From assembly GCA_021464245.1 (NCBI GenBank), contig JADCRB010000054.1:862291-926290 (forward strand): a DNA stretch of 64,000 bases, read 5' to 3'. The notes below the pieces were generated by a model. The model saw only the letters and a program-made list of their open reading frames with translations, did not search any database and was not told the DNA's origin. Position 1 is the first letter of the stretch. The number at the start of each line of letters is the position of its first letter. Below are positions 48,801 to 59,860 of this stretch, one piece after another. This DNA is from Carallia brachiata (taxonomy: Eukaryota > Streptophyta > Magnoliopsida > Malpighiales > Rhizophoraceae). Made by a program: the position numbers and the translations under genes.

Positions 48801-51800
48801 TTTGTCATTATATATATATATATATATATATATAATGACAAACTTATTCTCCTTGTGAATCAAAATAAAAAGAAATGTAGGAAGTGGATGTCTTTAATGT
48901 AGGCTTAACAAATATATTTTAGATTCAATTTTTGCTGTTGGGCAATTTCATGGTCATGGGGTTATACATGAACAATTCACCTCTAAAAAAAGAATAATGA
49001 CATGTTCATAATATTGTCGAGTAAGATAAAATTATTTCTGTAAGAATAATTATTAATATGGATTAAACAGGGATCCACTGATCCAGCAACCTGCCGCAGG
49101 CAGGGATCCAATCTGAGAAAGGAATATATTAGAGTTAAAACAGTCTCTTTGGATTGGATATCCCTGCCTATCCTTTTCTCTTTTTTTTTTTTTTTGAACT
49201 TTTATAAATTTAGACCAACTGGTTGAGAAAAAATGAGACAGTTGAGGAGGTTGAGAGTTCGAATCCTCGACCTCACACTGTTAATACCGTTTGAATTAAA
49301 AGCTGAGAGCCTGTCTATCCTTTTCTCATTTGCTTTTAAATTTTATTTTTATTTGTGGATCGGAAATTTCAAAAAGCTAGGAAAAACAGAAGGGAGAGAG
49401 AGAGAGAGAGACAGCGATGCCTTTAGGTTTTGTTATTATTATTATTATTATTTAAAAAAAAAACCGGCGTTTTGAGGTATATAAACGGTTTTTATTTGAA
49501 TTCTTGAAGTTGAAATTCTTGTTTATTATTACCACGTCAAATGCTACATGGCAACTTTTGTCTTTGGCTCAGTGGCTAGGTCTTTGTTCTGGTAATCTCT
49601 CTCTGTTCTAAAAACAAAATGAAAGAAAAATGTTGCTGTCAAACCATTGACACGCAAAACAAAAGTAAAGAGCATTATTCCACGAACTTGAATTTTAATC
49701 ATGCTTATGAATTATAACTATCCCAATGATTTTATGTACCAAAAAAAAAAAAAAACTATCCCAATGATTTGGGAAAGCTTAAGAGGGAAGAATATCTTTG
49801 TGTCGCAGTCCAATGGCCTGAAAAAGAGTCTCCTGATTTTCACTAAATTTATTGATCAATGTCAAATTTATAGGTGAATATTTAAGCCTGACTGGAGCAC
49901 GGTTAATCGGACAAGAAATGGTTGCATGCGGGCTTGCGTCTCATTTTGTCCACTCAAAGGTAATGGGTTGTAGGCATGTATTTTTCTGGCAAAGGGCCTA
50001 ATAGCATGATGCACCATGACAGTGGCACTACACAATGCGATTACCTGGGATTGGAAAGGTCGAAACCCTATGCAGGGTCTTGCGTCGGCCGCCATGGGGG
50101 CCCGCACACAAGCCCTAAACTTTTGCTTTTACAATTGCTGCCTTGCAAAGCAAAGGTGATCACTATTGCAATGTAATGTTTGTTCTTTTTTTTTTTTTTT
50201 TTTCACTATAGGATATGCATTTGCTGGAAAGTGCACTGTGTGAAGTAGCTTCTTCCGACTCATTCACAATTTCTGAGAGAATCGAGTCATTTGCTCAGAA
50301 ACCAGAAGTGAAAGAAGATAGCGCTTTTAGAAGGTGATGATGATAGTCTACTTCTTTGAAAATCATATTCATAATCAAAATCCAAAAGGTAAAAAAAAAA
50401 AAAAAAAGAAATGTAATTGCTGACTTAATATTATGATTCTTGTCGACTAGATTGCTCATTATCAACAGATGTTTCTCAAAAGAAACAGTCGAAGAAATAT
50501 TATCATCACTTGTAAGCACATTGAGGAACCGAACGTTTTTTTTAAACTTTCTTGCTCTTATATTATTCAGCACGTACAATACGTTTTTACGTGCTACAAA
50601 TACAATAAGCGTTAAAACATGCATGGTACCACTCGTTTCAGGAGATCGAGGCAGAAAATGGAGCAGAAAAGTGGATTATTAGAGCAACAGAGTCGATGAA
50701 GTCAGCCAGTCCACTAAGTCTCAAGCTTTGTCTCCGATCGGTAATTAAGTACTTCGAAGTATTTTTATTTTTAGGGAACAAATGATGCATTTTTTTTTAT
50801 TTTCAAAAGGAAAAAACTACAAAAATATAGAAAATAGTTATAAAATACTAAAATAAATTTTTAGCAAAAAAAATTTTGTTTAATTCTTTTTTAAATCAAG
50901 GCTTAGGGCATATTTAGAGTAATAATGAGTACATTTAAATTTTTTAATTTTGAAAAAAAAATTAATTATTTATTAGAAGTTAAACTCATTCTTACAGTTA
51001 CTATATGACTATTTTTTATATCCTCTTAGTAGGAATCTTCACAAAAAACTCAAAAAATAAAAAAAGAAGACAGAAAAATAAAAAGATGAGGCCTTTTAAC
51101 CTAAGCAAAAGGGAAAAGTCACTAAACAATACTATCTTTGAGTGCTTGTCTTTATTTCCGTTCGTAGCTCGTCATGGTAATTACTTGTTTAAATTCTTAA
51201 GGGGGTTAAATCTAAAATCGTTAGAAGATTTCTAATTTGACTTATTTTTTTTTTAGTATAATTCACTTATAATCTTATAATGCATAATAATTAGTGTACA
51301 TTTGAAATAAACAAAATAATAAAATAAATTGTATGATATAAGATAATGAATATTTTATACTCATAAAAAAAAAGTAAAAATAGCAAATACGAAATGTTTA
51401 ATGTGACTGGGAAGAACGTAACATACAGCAAATAAATTGACTGCTAAGAAATTTCTGAGTAAAATTTATTATCTCGTTGCTTTCTATATCAGCTACGGAC
51501 ATAATAATTAAGTTGGCAACTTATTCTTACATTCAAATGCCAACAAAATGTTCACCGTATATGAATTGAATTAGATTAGAGAAGGTCGAATGCAAGGACT
51601 TGAGGAGTGCCTTATCCGTGAGTATACCACCTTTTGCCACATTAAGAGGAGAACAGCAAGCAGTGATTTTTATGAGGTACTTGGCTTAACTACAAGCTTA
51701 TTTATCTTGCAATTCCTAACTTCATTATTGTGATGACCCAAAATATCTTTCTTTTTATTTACTTTCGTCACAATTTCCCGCAGGGTGTGAGAGCCATGTT

Positions 51801-52154
51801 ATTGGACAAAGACAAGAGCCCCAAGGTAACTGTAATACTTACATACGTTTCCCATTGTTTGCATTGAGGTCTTACATTGGATTGTTGCTTGCCATGCCAT
51901 CTTAACTTTCTCCTTCTTTTGTAAGCTGATTCTGGGCAGGCCCTCCTTTTTTTGTTAATTAAACGATTTGTCTCATGGGTGGCTGACAAATTTTCTTCTT
52001 TCCCTGTTCCAAACAGTGGGAGCCATCAAAGTTGGAGCTTGTTAGCGATGAAATGGTCAATCGATATTTCTCAAGGGTCGACGGAGATGACTGGGAATTC
52101 CTTCAATTGCCATCCAGATCCAATTTGTTTGATGCCATAAGGCCAAAAATCTGA
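45828..52154 (+). CDS. 3-hydroxyisobutyryl-CoA hydrolase-like protein (CHY1 family)
   Basis: Crotonase-fold hydrolase; characterised relatives release 3-hydroxyisobutyrate from its CoA ester in valine breakdown. Fourteen GT-AG exons: 45828-45866, 46069-46149, 46642-46710, 46886-46949, 47071-47150, 47611-47694, 47842-47926, 49874-49959, 50212-50333, 50451-50511, 50642-50740, 51575-51676, 51784-51825 and 52017-52154. The model closes at 383 residues, close to CHY1 (about 378). Oxyanion-hole segments are GNGKAFCAGGDV (64-75) and DGIVMGGGAGLSM (about 115-127). The expected catalytic Glu and Asp are Glu145 in AMPEAALG and Asp153 in HFADVGA. The segment is HFADVG rather than the FPDVG seen in many HIBCH proteins. 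The C-terminus, RPKI, is not a peroxisomal PTS1 signal and I see no strong mitochondrial presequence, so location is open. Intron 7 is nearly 2 kb and repeat-rich. Confidence 0.93.
47185..47425. mobile_element. AT-rich MITE copy in CHY1-like intron 5
   Basis: The sequence contains TAGAATGAGTTTAATTTTTA and TATTACTCTAAATAT, and ends ACTATTTTTTATATCCTCTT. A second copy of the same sequence lies in the opposite orientation in intron 11 (50795-51035). The termini are themselves weak inverted repeats. Confidence 0.6.
48796..48847. repeat. Perfect 52 bp palindrome centred on a TA tract
   Basis: ATAAGTTTGTCATTA, an alternating TA tract and TAATGACAAACTTAT form an exact inverted repeat inside CHY1-like intron 7. 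It may be a degenerate foldback element or a cruciform-prone sequence. Confidence 0.85.
49201..49290 (+). mobile_element. SINE-like tRNA-derived sequence in CHY1-like intron 7
   Basis: TAGACCAACTGGTTGAG (A-box-like) is followed about 40 bases later by GAGTTCGAATCCTC, a near-perfect B box. There is no acceptor stem or anticodon arm, so it is not a tRNA gene. The ends are not defined. Confidence 0.5.
50795..51035. mobile_element. AT-rich MITE copy in CHY1-like intron 11, inverted relative to intron 5
   Basis: Read on the minus strand, this matches the element at 47185-47425 through AGAATGAGTTTAA, AATAAATAATTAA and TATTACTCTAAATATG, plus the TTTTTGCTAAAA and TATAACTATTTTCTATA segments. Confidence 0.6.
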
Positions 52155-52742
52155 GACTATCGAACCCCAATAGCACAATTGTATTGTTCACGCTGCGCCA
52201 AGGGACTGCAGAAGAGGAATATCATGATCACAAGTAGTAATATGTCATGACTTTTATGTGTTCTATTTATTTTATTTAAATCTCCAGCACGGAGCATCCC
52301 CTAGAGAAGCAAATTTTGTGGGAACCTCTGTTTTGGTTTATTGATTGCATCAACTAAATAAAAGTAGCGGTGAATTTTAGAGCTGTTTTGTATTCCAGAA
52401 TGAGACGCTGTGTGGAACATTTAATCAAGTATAAAAATCGCTATATGGATGTCCAATTCTGTAGATGTGATTTTTTTACCCCAGTTTGTCTGGCCAGTGT
52501 GTTAATTCATTAGTTCCAATAGCACGACATCAGCACCAGCCTCTCTAATAATTCGATCATGTAGAGTGAAATCACTGGTGGTGTAGCCTAATTAAGTATC
52601 TACCGGTTAAAAAATTGGATTTCGATTAAGGGAACAAATATATGGAGCACGATTTTCATTAACACGTATAAACGCAAAATGATTTTATGCTATATATAAA
52701 GTGTTTTATATTGCATGTTGTATAAAATATCTTCAACACTGC

Positions 52743-53452
52743 TGTTGGGAATCTGTGGGGGCGGAAATTATGGAGAACAGTCACTAGAGGGTAGGAACAA
52801 GCAATATGTAATAGGTCTTAATACTGCTTCTTAGCATTATATGCCTGCTTGTTCCTCCCATTCCTTCTCTATGTGGGATTCTTCTTCTCTTTAACTTCTT
52901 TGCTTTTCCTTGCTTTCTCTCCCCACTTTCCCTTGATTTCTCCTCTTTTTGCTCTTCTTCTACACACATACTTGATCTATAATACTCGCTTTTAAGTGTG
53001 AGTGGGCTTGCTTTCCTTGAAAGCTTTCTTTCTATAAATTTAGACTCTTCCTCTTTGGGCTTCTCTTTGGGTCTTCTAACTTGGAGTCCACACTAGGCCT
53101 CCACGAGTCCGTCATCATTTTTTACATGGGTCTCGAAAGATCATTTCAACTCTGATATTACTTGTTGAAATCTACAAACGCAGAAACGCGCAAACTCGAG
53201 CCCGACTATGGAGAGCAACTGGAAGGTAGAAACAAGCAACATGTAATGGGCTGTGGTCCCACTTCTTACCAAAAACCTTAAAATGTGAATTATGCTTTAT
53301 TTTCCAATTATATGTTGCTTGTTTCTGCCATTCCTTCTCCATGTGGATTCCTTTTCTCTTTAGCTTCTTTTCTTGCCTTGCTTTCTCTTCCTACTTTCTC
53401 TTGATTTCTCCTCTTTTTCTTTTTTCTTTCCACACACTCTTGATCTCTAACA
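52743..53452 (-). mobile_element. TRIM-like miniature LTR retroelement
   Basis: Two diverged direct repeats are visible: 52743-52984 (starting TGTTGGGAATC) and 53163-53452 (starting TGTTGAAATC, ending CTCTAACA). Read on the minus strand the second copy starts TGTTAGAGATCAAG and ends GATTTCAACA. It is followed directly at 53150-53162 by AGTAATATCAGAG, close to the initiator-Met tRNA primer site TGGTATCAGAGC of plant Copia-type elements. The interior is only about 180 bases and cannot encode anything. No 5 bp target duplication is seen. Confidence 0.75.
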
Positions 53453-53942
53453 GGTGTGCTTGAAGTTGGGGATACGCTGCCCCTATTGGCCCCATAAGGC
53501 CCTACCATTGCGGCATAAGTGCCCTCTTGCTGCCTATATGTGAGGCGCCGTTTGAGCCCTCCCTGGCCAGGATTGCTCCCACGTCTATAGTGTTCATGAT
53601 CGGCCTACTCAACTATGTATCAATCAAAAGGCCGAGTGGCACAACCTATACCTTCTCACACCTCCATTACTCTTTAGGAGGCATCCACCACCCCAGATAA
53701 ACAACTTGCCTTGCAGTGCCCCCACTCCAGTCGTATGCCGATTAGGCATCCTTAGATGGAAGGCTGATTTTTCGAGATTGATCGTTGTGTGCCACCACCT
53801 CCCACCTGTCCTACACATTCAATCAAGGTTGTCACTACGAAGCCATAGTTGAGGTGCACGGGGTCTTACCATCCAACCGTTGGTACTCCACATCTTCAGA
53901 GAGAATTCAACTTCACCAAGTCCATATAGGAGACAGCTTATT
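53453..53942 (-). rRNA. rrn26: Nuclear fragment of mitochondrial 26S rRNA gene (NUMT)
   Basis: On the minus strand the sequence reads like domain IV/V of a large-subunit rRNA. It starts GCTGTCTCCTATATGGACTT, continues with AAGACCCCGTGCACCTC and TAGGACAGGTGGGAGG, and further on has CCTAAAGAGTAATGGAGGTG. These words match the conserved core of organellar 23S-type rRNA and agree with plant mitochondrial rather than plastid rRNA as I recall them. It is a partial copy of about 490 bases in a nuclear, TE-rich setting, so it is a non-functional insertion. The low-coordinate end abuts the LTR end of the TRIM-like element exactly. How far past the rRNA core the mitochondrial match extends (53453-53560) is less certain. 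Confidence 0.8.
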
Positions 53943-54360
53943 TACATAAGTCTAAAACCGGTGTATATATATATATAGAGATAAAATTCGCGTAGAGACC
54001 ACGCACTGCGTAAATTTTAAGCATATGTGAATAATCGTTAATGAATTGAAAAAATGCAATATTTGATAGATCTTAGTTGAGTAAATTAAGTTTGTAATTA
54101 TGATCGTTGCTTTGGATAATAAGTGAGTCTTACAAGAAAACTAGATTTATTAATAGTCATATAAGCAAATTCTAATTTTATTAAACTTCTAAATTAACTA
54201 GTTTTCAAATCGTGCAAATTTTTATAACTTTAACAAAAAATACTACATTTTTGCATAAGGATAAATAAATAAACAATAAATTGTTACTAATAATATGTAT
54301 CAAAATTAAAATAGTTACCGTACTATTTGAAGTGATAACAAATCCCCCAACTTCACTACA

Positions 54361-54850
54361 GAATATGCATATTTTAAATCTTAAATTTTTAGATTTTTTT
54401 ATATTTGAGTTTTAAATTTTTTAAAATTTCATTTGAATCTGAATTTTTAATTTTTTTTATCAAATTAGCCTTTTTGTTTACAAAAAGTGGTCAAATCTTT
54501 AATAAATGAGTTTAACCTAATTCAAATTATTACAAAAAGGTCAAATAAATGAATTAAACATTTTTTCCAACAACAAAATATTCATATTAAATATTTTTTA
54601 ATCAATAAATACACGAAATCAATAGGTAGTATGCATATTTTTTTATTAAAAAAAATTCAATTTATGTATCTAAGTTTTTTTCAAATAATTTTTGTAAGTT
54701 CAACATCATTTTTTAATATATTAATCACTTTTCGTCAATAGATGGATGATTTGGTAAAAAAAAAAGTTTAAAACTCAAATGAAATTTTGAAAAAATTTAA
54801 GACTCAAATGAAAAAAAATGTAAATTTACGACTTAAAATATGTATATCCG
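54361..54850. mobile_element. Mutator-type MITE, 490 bp, 9 bp target duplication
   Basis: The left arm starts GAATATGCATATTTTAA and the right arm, on the other strand, starts CGGATATACATATTTTAAG. Similarity continues for about 130 bases through ATTTGAGTYTTAAATTTTTT. TTCACTACA flanks it exactly (54352-54360 and 54851-54859). It has no coding capacity. Confidence 0.85.
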
Positions 54851-54859
54851 TTCACTACA

Positions 54860-57333
54860 TCATCGTCAAATTCTTCCATCTATAAAAAAAAAAAAAAAAG
54901 AATTTTGATGAGTGCAAAAAGAAGAAATTAACTTTAGAAAGCAAGAAAAAAAAATCCTTCTTTTGTTCTATTTTTAAGTTTTTTATTAGAAGATAGTCCA
55001 TAACTTGTAAAAAATAATAGAAAGTTAAGATGTTAGACACATAAAAAATATTAATAATAACAAAAAAAAAATCATGCTCAACAAATTGCAAAACCAACGT
55101 TGTTGAGCTTCTCCTCAACACCAGCACCACCCCCAGGGCCAAAAAAGCCACGGATAATACGTTTTTCTTGGCTTTTTTTTTTTTTTAAATTCTAATTAAT
55201 CGAGCAAACACGAAAATTAGCATGAAGAACGTTAAAATTGGAACGAAAGAAAAAAAAAAAGGAAAAAAAGAAAGCCACGATAGCAAAATAATTGGGAAAT
55301 TGGGATTCTGTTTTGTTCGCCACAGTAGCAACATACCCCAATTTAAATAATTCTTGAAGCGGAATAGTTTTAACTATCAATTGGAAAGTGTACACACACG
55401 GGCACATGCATACAAACTATTGTGCATTATTTTCTGTTATTAAAACTAAAATACGCGTGTAAATTAAAGAAAATTGGAGAGATTACAATATTTATAATTT
55501 TAATTAACAAAATTAATTCTCAAACCTCTTTTTTTCACCTGTAGCCTCCACAGAATCAATCTTTTTTTTTTTTTGCAATTTACCATGAAAAGGAGTGGTT
55601 TTTGGATTCATTGATCCACATACACAAACCAAACCAACTCAATCTGACATCAGATTCAATTACCGCTTGATAGTATCACTTAGCCACATGCTTGAAATAT
55701 ACCATGAGGCCCAGTTCAGAAAGTATATATTTTTTACCATAAGGTGCATCGTGTTCCACAGAATAGATATTGGTGTTGTCAGGCTTGCATTCCTACAATC
55801 TGAATAACATCCAAATCCTCACCCAATCTCTGCCTCAAAAATTTAACCAAAAAAAAAAAAAACCTTAATTAAACCCAATTAATGCCTACTCTTCACACAA
55901 CGGAGTTTCGTTAACATAGATGATAAATCACTTCAGTGAACAACAATTTAAAAAAAATTAACTTAAAATGGCAGAAAAAAAAATTAATGCAAAGAAATCA
56001 AACAAAAAAAAGAGAGAGAGAGAAAAGAGAAGATCACGTATTGGTGCCATGCCTGTTTTGAGAAGATTCTTGAATGGTCTATGTATGATAAAGATAGATT
56101 CTGAAAAATAATATATGCTATGTTTTTTAGAGGAAAAGTAATATATGTTAGAATAAAAAGAAATTCAAGCCAATTACCTTGGGTGAAAAATCAATTTTGT
56201 AGATTGAAACATCTTAGATTTTCTATGATAACCACAACAAACAGATGAAAAAGACATTAGACAGAGAGAAAAAATGAAACAAACAACAGACTTAAGTGTC
56301 AAAAGATTTATGGAAAGTTTTAAATGAGAATGACCAAAAAAAAAAAAAAAAAAACAGAGAGTGAGAGAGTAGAGATAGAGAAACAAACCATGACAATGTT
56401 AAGGTCCTCTTGGGCAATGATCTCCGATGAAGGGTGGAGAAAGTTGGCGACCAGCGGAAGTTGTCATCTGTTTGGTGACATATCTTCTTCCAATTTGCAT
56501 TATTGATAGATTTTGTTTTAATCTTTTTGATGACATATCTTCTCCGTATTTCATCTATCGATTGATTTTGTGGACAAACTAATAATGTTAACAGGTACCG
56601 AGAGGTAGACCTCTTCAGATTAGATCATCTTCATACGGATTCAGTGTGCATGTCAAGCCATCACTCTAGTCGACGATTTATTGAAAATTAATTTTATATT
56701 TCCGCTGTTCAAAAATATATATTTTTACCTATTTCCTTATCTATTTTCTGAAATAGTTCACGCAAATTATGTTGAACATAAAAGGACATAATATTATTAT
56801 ATCCTGGGGCTCAATTTCATGGCATCAAACATACCATGTATTTCAATAAATTCCAGTGCATTAATTTATTTTCTTTACTCCCTTTTGTTTTTTTTTAGAT
56901 AATTGTTCTATTTTTTTTTTTTTTAAATGCTGGTAAGATGCATTTTCTGATATTAGGCTACTTTCATGTTGTAACTAAGGATGTCAGATTATTAATTTTT
57001 AAAATGACAATTGAGATCCAATTATGAAATTGTTCAAGAAATCTTTCTCGATCAATTCCTTTGCCCTTCATTCTTCGAATCAGAAACATTTTTTTTCAAG
57101 TTTGAATTTGTTCATTTGGAATCTGGGCTTCTCTCTTTGAAACAAGGGGAGCTTCTACTTCCTTCGAGAGAGTTGTCTCGTACCTCTAGATATTCTCTAC
57201 CTACCCCCTGTGTCGAGTTTGTTGTTTAAAAAAAAAAAAATCTTTGTGAGAATTTGATTTCGGTGTTTGTATTTAAAAATCAACACTCCAAAGGACAAAG
57301 GAAATGTCTATTCCTTTGTATGTAAAAATCAAA
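54860..57333. other. AT-rich intergenic region without a supportable gene
   Basis: Only short, low-complexity open frames are present. One copy of a roughly 35 bp direct repeat shared with the LINE 3' region lies at 57038-57075. Confidence 0.6.
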
Positions 57334-57372
57334 AAATCTTTCTCAATCAATTCCTTTGCCCTTCATTCTTGA
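57038..57372. repeat. 35 bp direct repeats about 300 bp apart
   Basis: AATCTTTCTCRATCAATTCC followed by TTTGCCCTTCATTCTT occurs at about 57040-57075 and 57337-57372. The higher copy is at the 3' end of the LINE RNase H remnant. The 260 bases between may be an insertion or a local duplication. Confidence 0.75.
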
Positions 57373-59845
57373 GAGCCCACTGGACAAAAGAAAATACACA
57401 AAAAGGTACCTATATGATCTCATAGAACTCCGTCAATGCCTGCATGTCTAGGCTTGTCGATTGCATAGCCATCCACATTCCATTTAAGAGTTAGGAATTT
57501 TGGTGGTATCCAAGCAACCTGGGGACTAACTCAAACCGTATTTGTCCACATCTTTAGCGTCTCATTAGAAAGTGACAATTATTGTCCATTGTTAGGAGGA
57601 TCAGTCATGGCAGCATTAATCCAAAATCTCCAACGAGAAAAAATAACATCAGTCAATATGGGCCAATTAGAAGCAACACCTTGAAACACTAGCTTATTCC
57701 TCTCATTCCAAATTGTCCATGCGATGACAAAGAATAAAGTAGACCATGATTTGCTTCTTTCCTTTGACCATAGAACCCCACTGCACATATAGGTCTCGAA
57801 TTGAGAATGGAAGACAAGAAACGACACCCCACCAATCAACGAAAAAATTCCATAGTTTCCATGAGAAAGTGCAATGAATAAGAAGATGACTAGTAGTTTC
57901 CAGGCAAGAATTGCAGAAAGGGCTTAGGCATAAATTGTTTTCGATATAGTCAGGCCCCGAGAAAAAATGAACACTTTTGTTGGGATTCTGCCTTGAATAG
58001 TAAGCCAAAGAAATATTTCAACTTTGGGAGGAGCAATTCCCAACCAAATATTAGGTATAAAATCTTCACTTTGATTCATTTTTTGCAATTCAAGCTCAAT
58101 ACAAAGGGATTTGACTGAGAAGTCTCCTCTTGAGTTGAAAGCCCAGATCATTTTGTCTTGCTCCCCTCTATCCATAACCACACAACTAAGATCCAGCTGT
58201 AATTGAGACAAAGACTGCTCTTCCCACTTAAAATGATTCCTCCTCCATTGAAATTTCCACGACCAACAACCATTGTCCCACCTCCCCAACTCATAAATCA
58301 ATGCATCACAATTAAGAGTTAAAGAGAAAAGTCTTGGGTATTTGCTAGCAAAGTGTTTTTGCCTACCCATTTGTCATATCGGAATCTAATCTTTCCCTTG
58401 TCAATAGTCTCACTAGTAACAAGGTCAGAGCATCTCAAAGAAACTATGTCTTTCCGTAAACGAGAAGAATTATGAGATGGCGAGGGAGGGGGTCAAATAT
58501 TTGGATCAAAGGCATATTTAGTACAAATTACATGTTTCCAAAGAGTATCATGAAAATGAAGCCGCCACAACCATTTGAAGAGCAATGTCTTATTCATATA
58601 AAAAATAGAGCAAACTCCAAAACCACCCAGACTTTTTGGCTTTATAATGCTCTCCCATTTAACTTTTGCCATTTTTCTTTGTTCTGATGAACCTGATCAA
58701 ACAAAGCGTCATTTCAGCCCTACAATGATATCACCAACCTTTTTTGGCTTTTTGAATAATTAGAGGTAATATAAAGGCAGCTTATCTAACATTAATTTGA
58801 GAAGAACCAATGGTCTGCCAATTGATAACATGTGAACTTTCCAATCAGCTAGTTTGCTTTGAATTTTTTCAATTACTGGAACCCATGTTGAGACTTTCCG
58901 TGGAATTGCACCCAAAGGAAGACCGAGATACTTAAAAGGTAGAGTCTCCACTTTGCATTCCAAGCACACTGAGGTAGTTGCAGGCCAGCATGGGTCAACA
59001 TTAATAACCACAGGAGATGATTTATGAAAATTAATGCTCAATCCATAAATCAGTTCATAGCATTTCAACAATCTTTTAATGGCAAACATGTTGTCCAGAT
59101 CAACACAACAAAAGATCAAAGTGTCATATGAAAATTGTAGATGAGAAGAGGTGGTCTCAAAGGAGCCAAGAGAAGGACCACTGATAATGCCCATATTAAT
59201 TAGATGCTCTTTTCATGATACCACTAAGCCTGATACTGCCCATATTAGATGCTCTTTTCATGATACCACTAAGCCCTTGGCAACTATAATAAAGAGAAAA
59301 AGTAATAAAGGATCACCTTGTCTAAAGCCCCTTTCCAAAACAACTTTGTCTGTAGGAGAACCATTAACAAAAATTGCAATCCAAGCGCAGAAGATATGCA
59401 CTGTTTAATCCAAAAACGTCATTTATCACCAAAGCCCATCTCTGTCAGGACAAAATCTAGAAATTCCCATGAAAAACAATCGAAGGCTTTTTGAAAGTCA
59501 AGCTTCCACAACACTACAGATTTCCCTACTCTTTTAATAAAATCAATAAATTCAGAAGCAATTAGAACACCATCGAGTATTTGTCTGCTGCTGACAAATG
59601 CACTTTAATTTTCACCAGTAACTCTTCTCAGTATATTGGCAAGAGTTTTTGCAATAATTTTATTCACACTCCCAATTAAATTGATTGGTCTAAGCTCAGC
59701 CAAGTGCGTGGGATTTGCAACATTAGGAATCAAAGTGATGAAAGAGGAGTTTATACCTTTTGAGAGTTGAACAGTTCTGTAGAAATTTTGGAACATTATA
59801 AAAACATCTTCAGCTACAATACTCCACGCAGATTCTACCTCTCCT
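57334..59845 (-). mobile_element. Decayed L1-type LINE (RT, zf-RVT, RNase H remnants)
   Basis: Read on the minus strand, the element starts inside the reverse transcriptase (ITLIPNVANPTH, RPINLIGSVNKIIAK) and continues through FVSSRQILDGVLIASE, motif A-like KLDFQKAFDCFSWEFL, RQGDPLLLFLF and a degenerate catalytic box in which FADD has become FSYD. Next comes the thumb-type segment LPFKYLGLPLG, then a zf-RVT region (CNSCLETTSHLLIHC) and finally an RNase H-like start (LKWNVDGYA, AGIDGVL). The endonuclease is absent, so it is 5' truncated. Stops (for example in FGDK*RFW) and frame changes break it. Two near-identical tandem copies of about 40 bases occur at about 59188-59275. It is not functional. 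Confidence 0.85.
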
Positions 59846-59860
59846 TTTTTTTTTTTTTTT

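Noticed and set aside
49563..49600. A-box-like TGGCTCAGTGGCTAGGTC
   Set aside because: No B box at the expected distance; too little to call a tRNA or SINE.
53624..53818. Minus-strand open frame of 64 codons
   Set aside because: It lies within the mitochondrial 26S rRNA-like fragment, so it is a chance frame in rRNA sequence.
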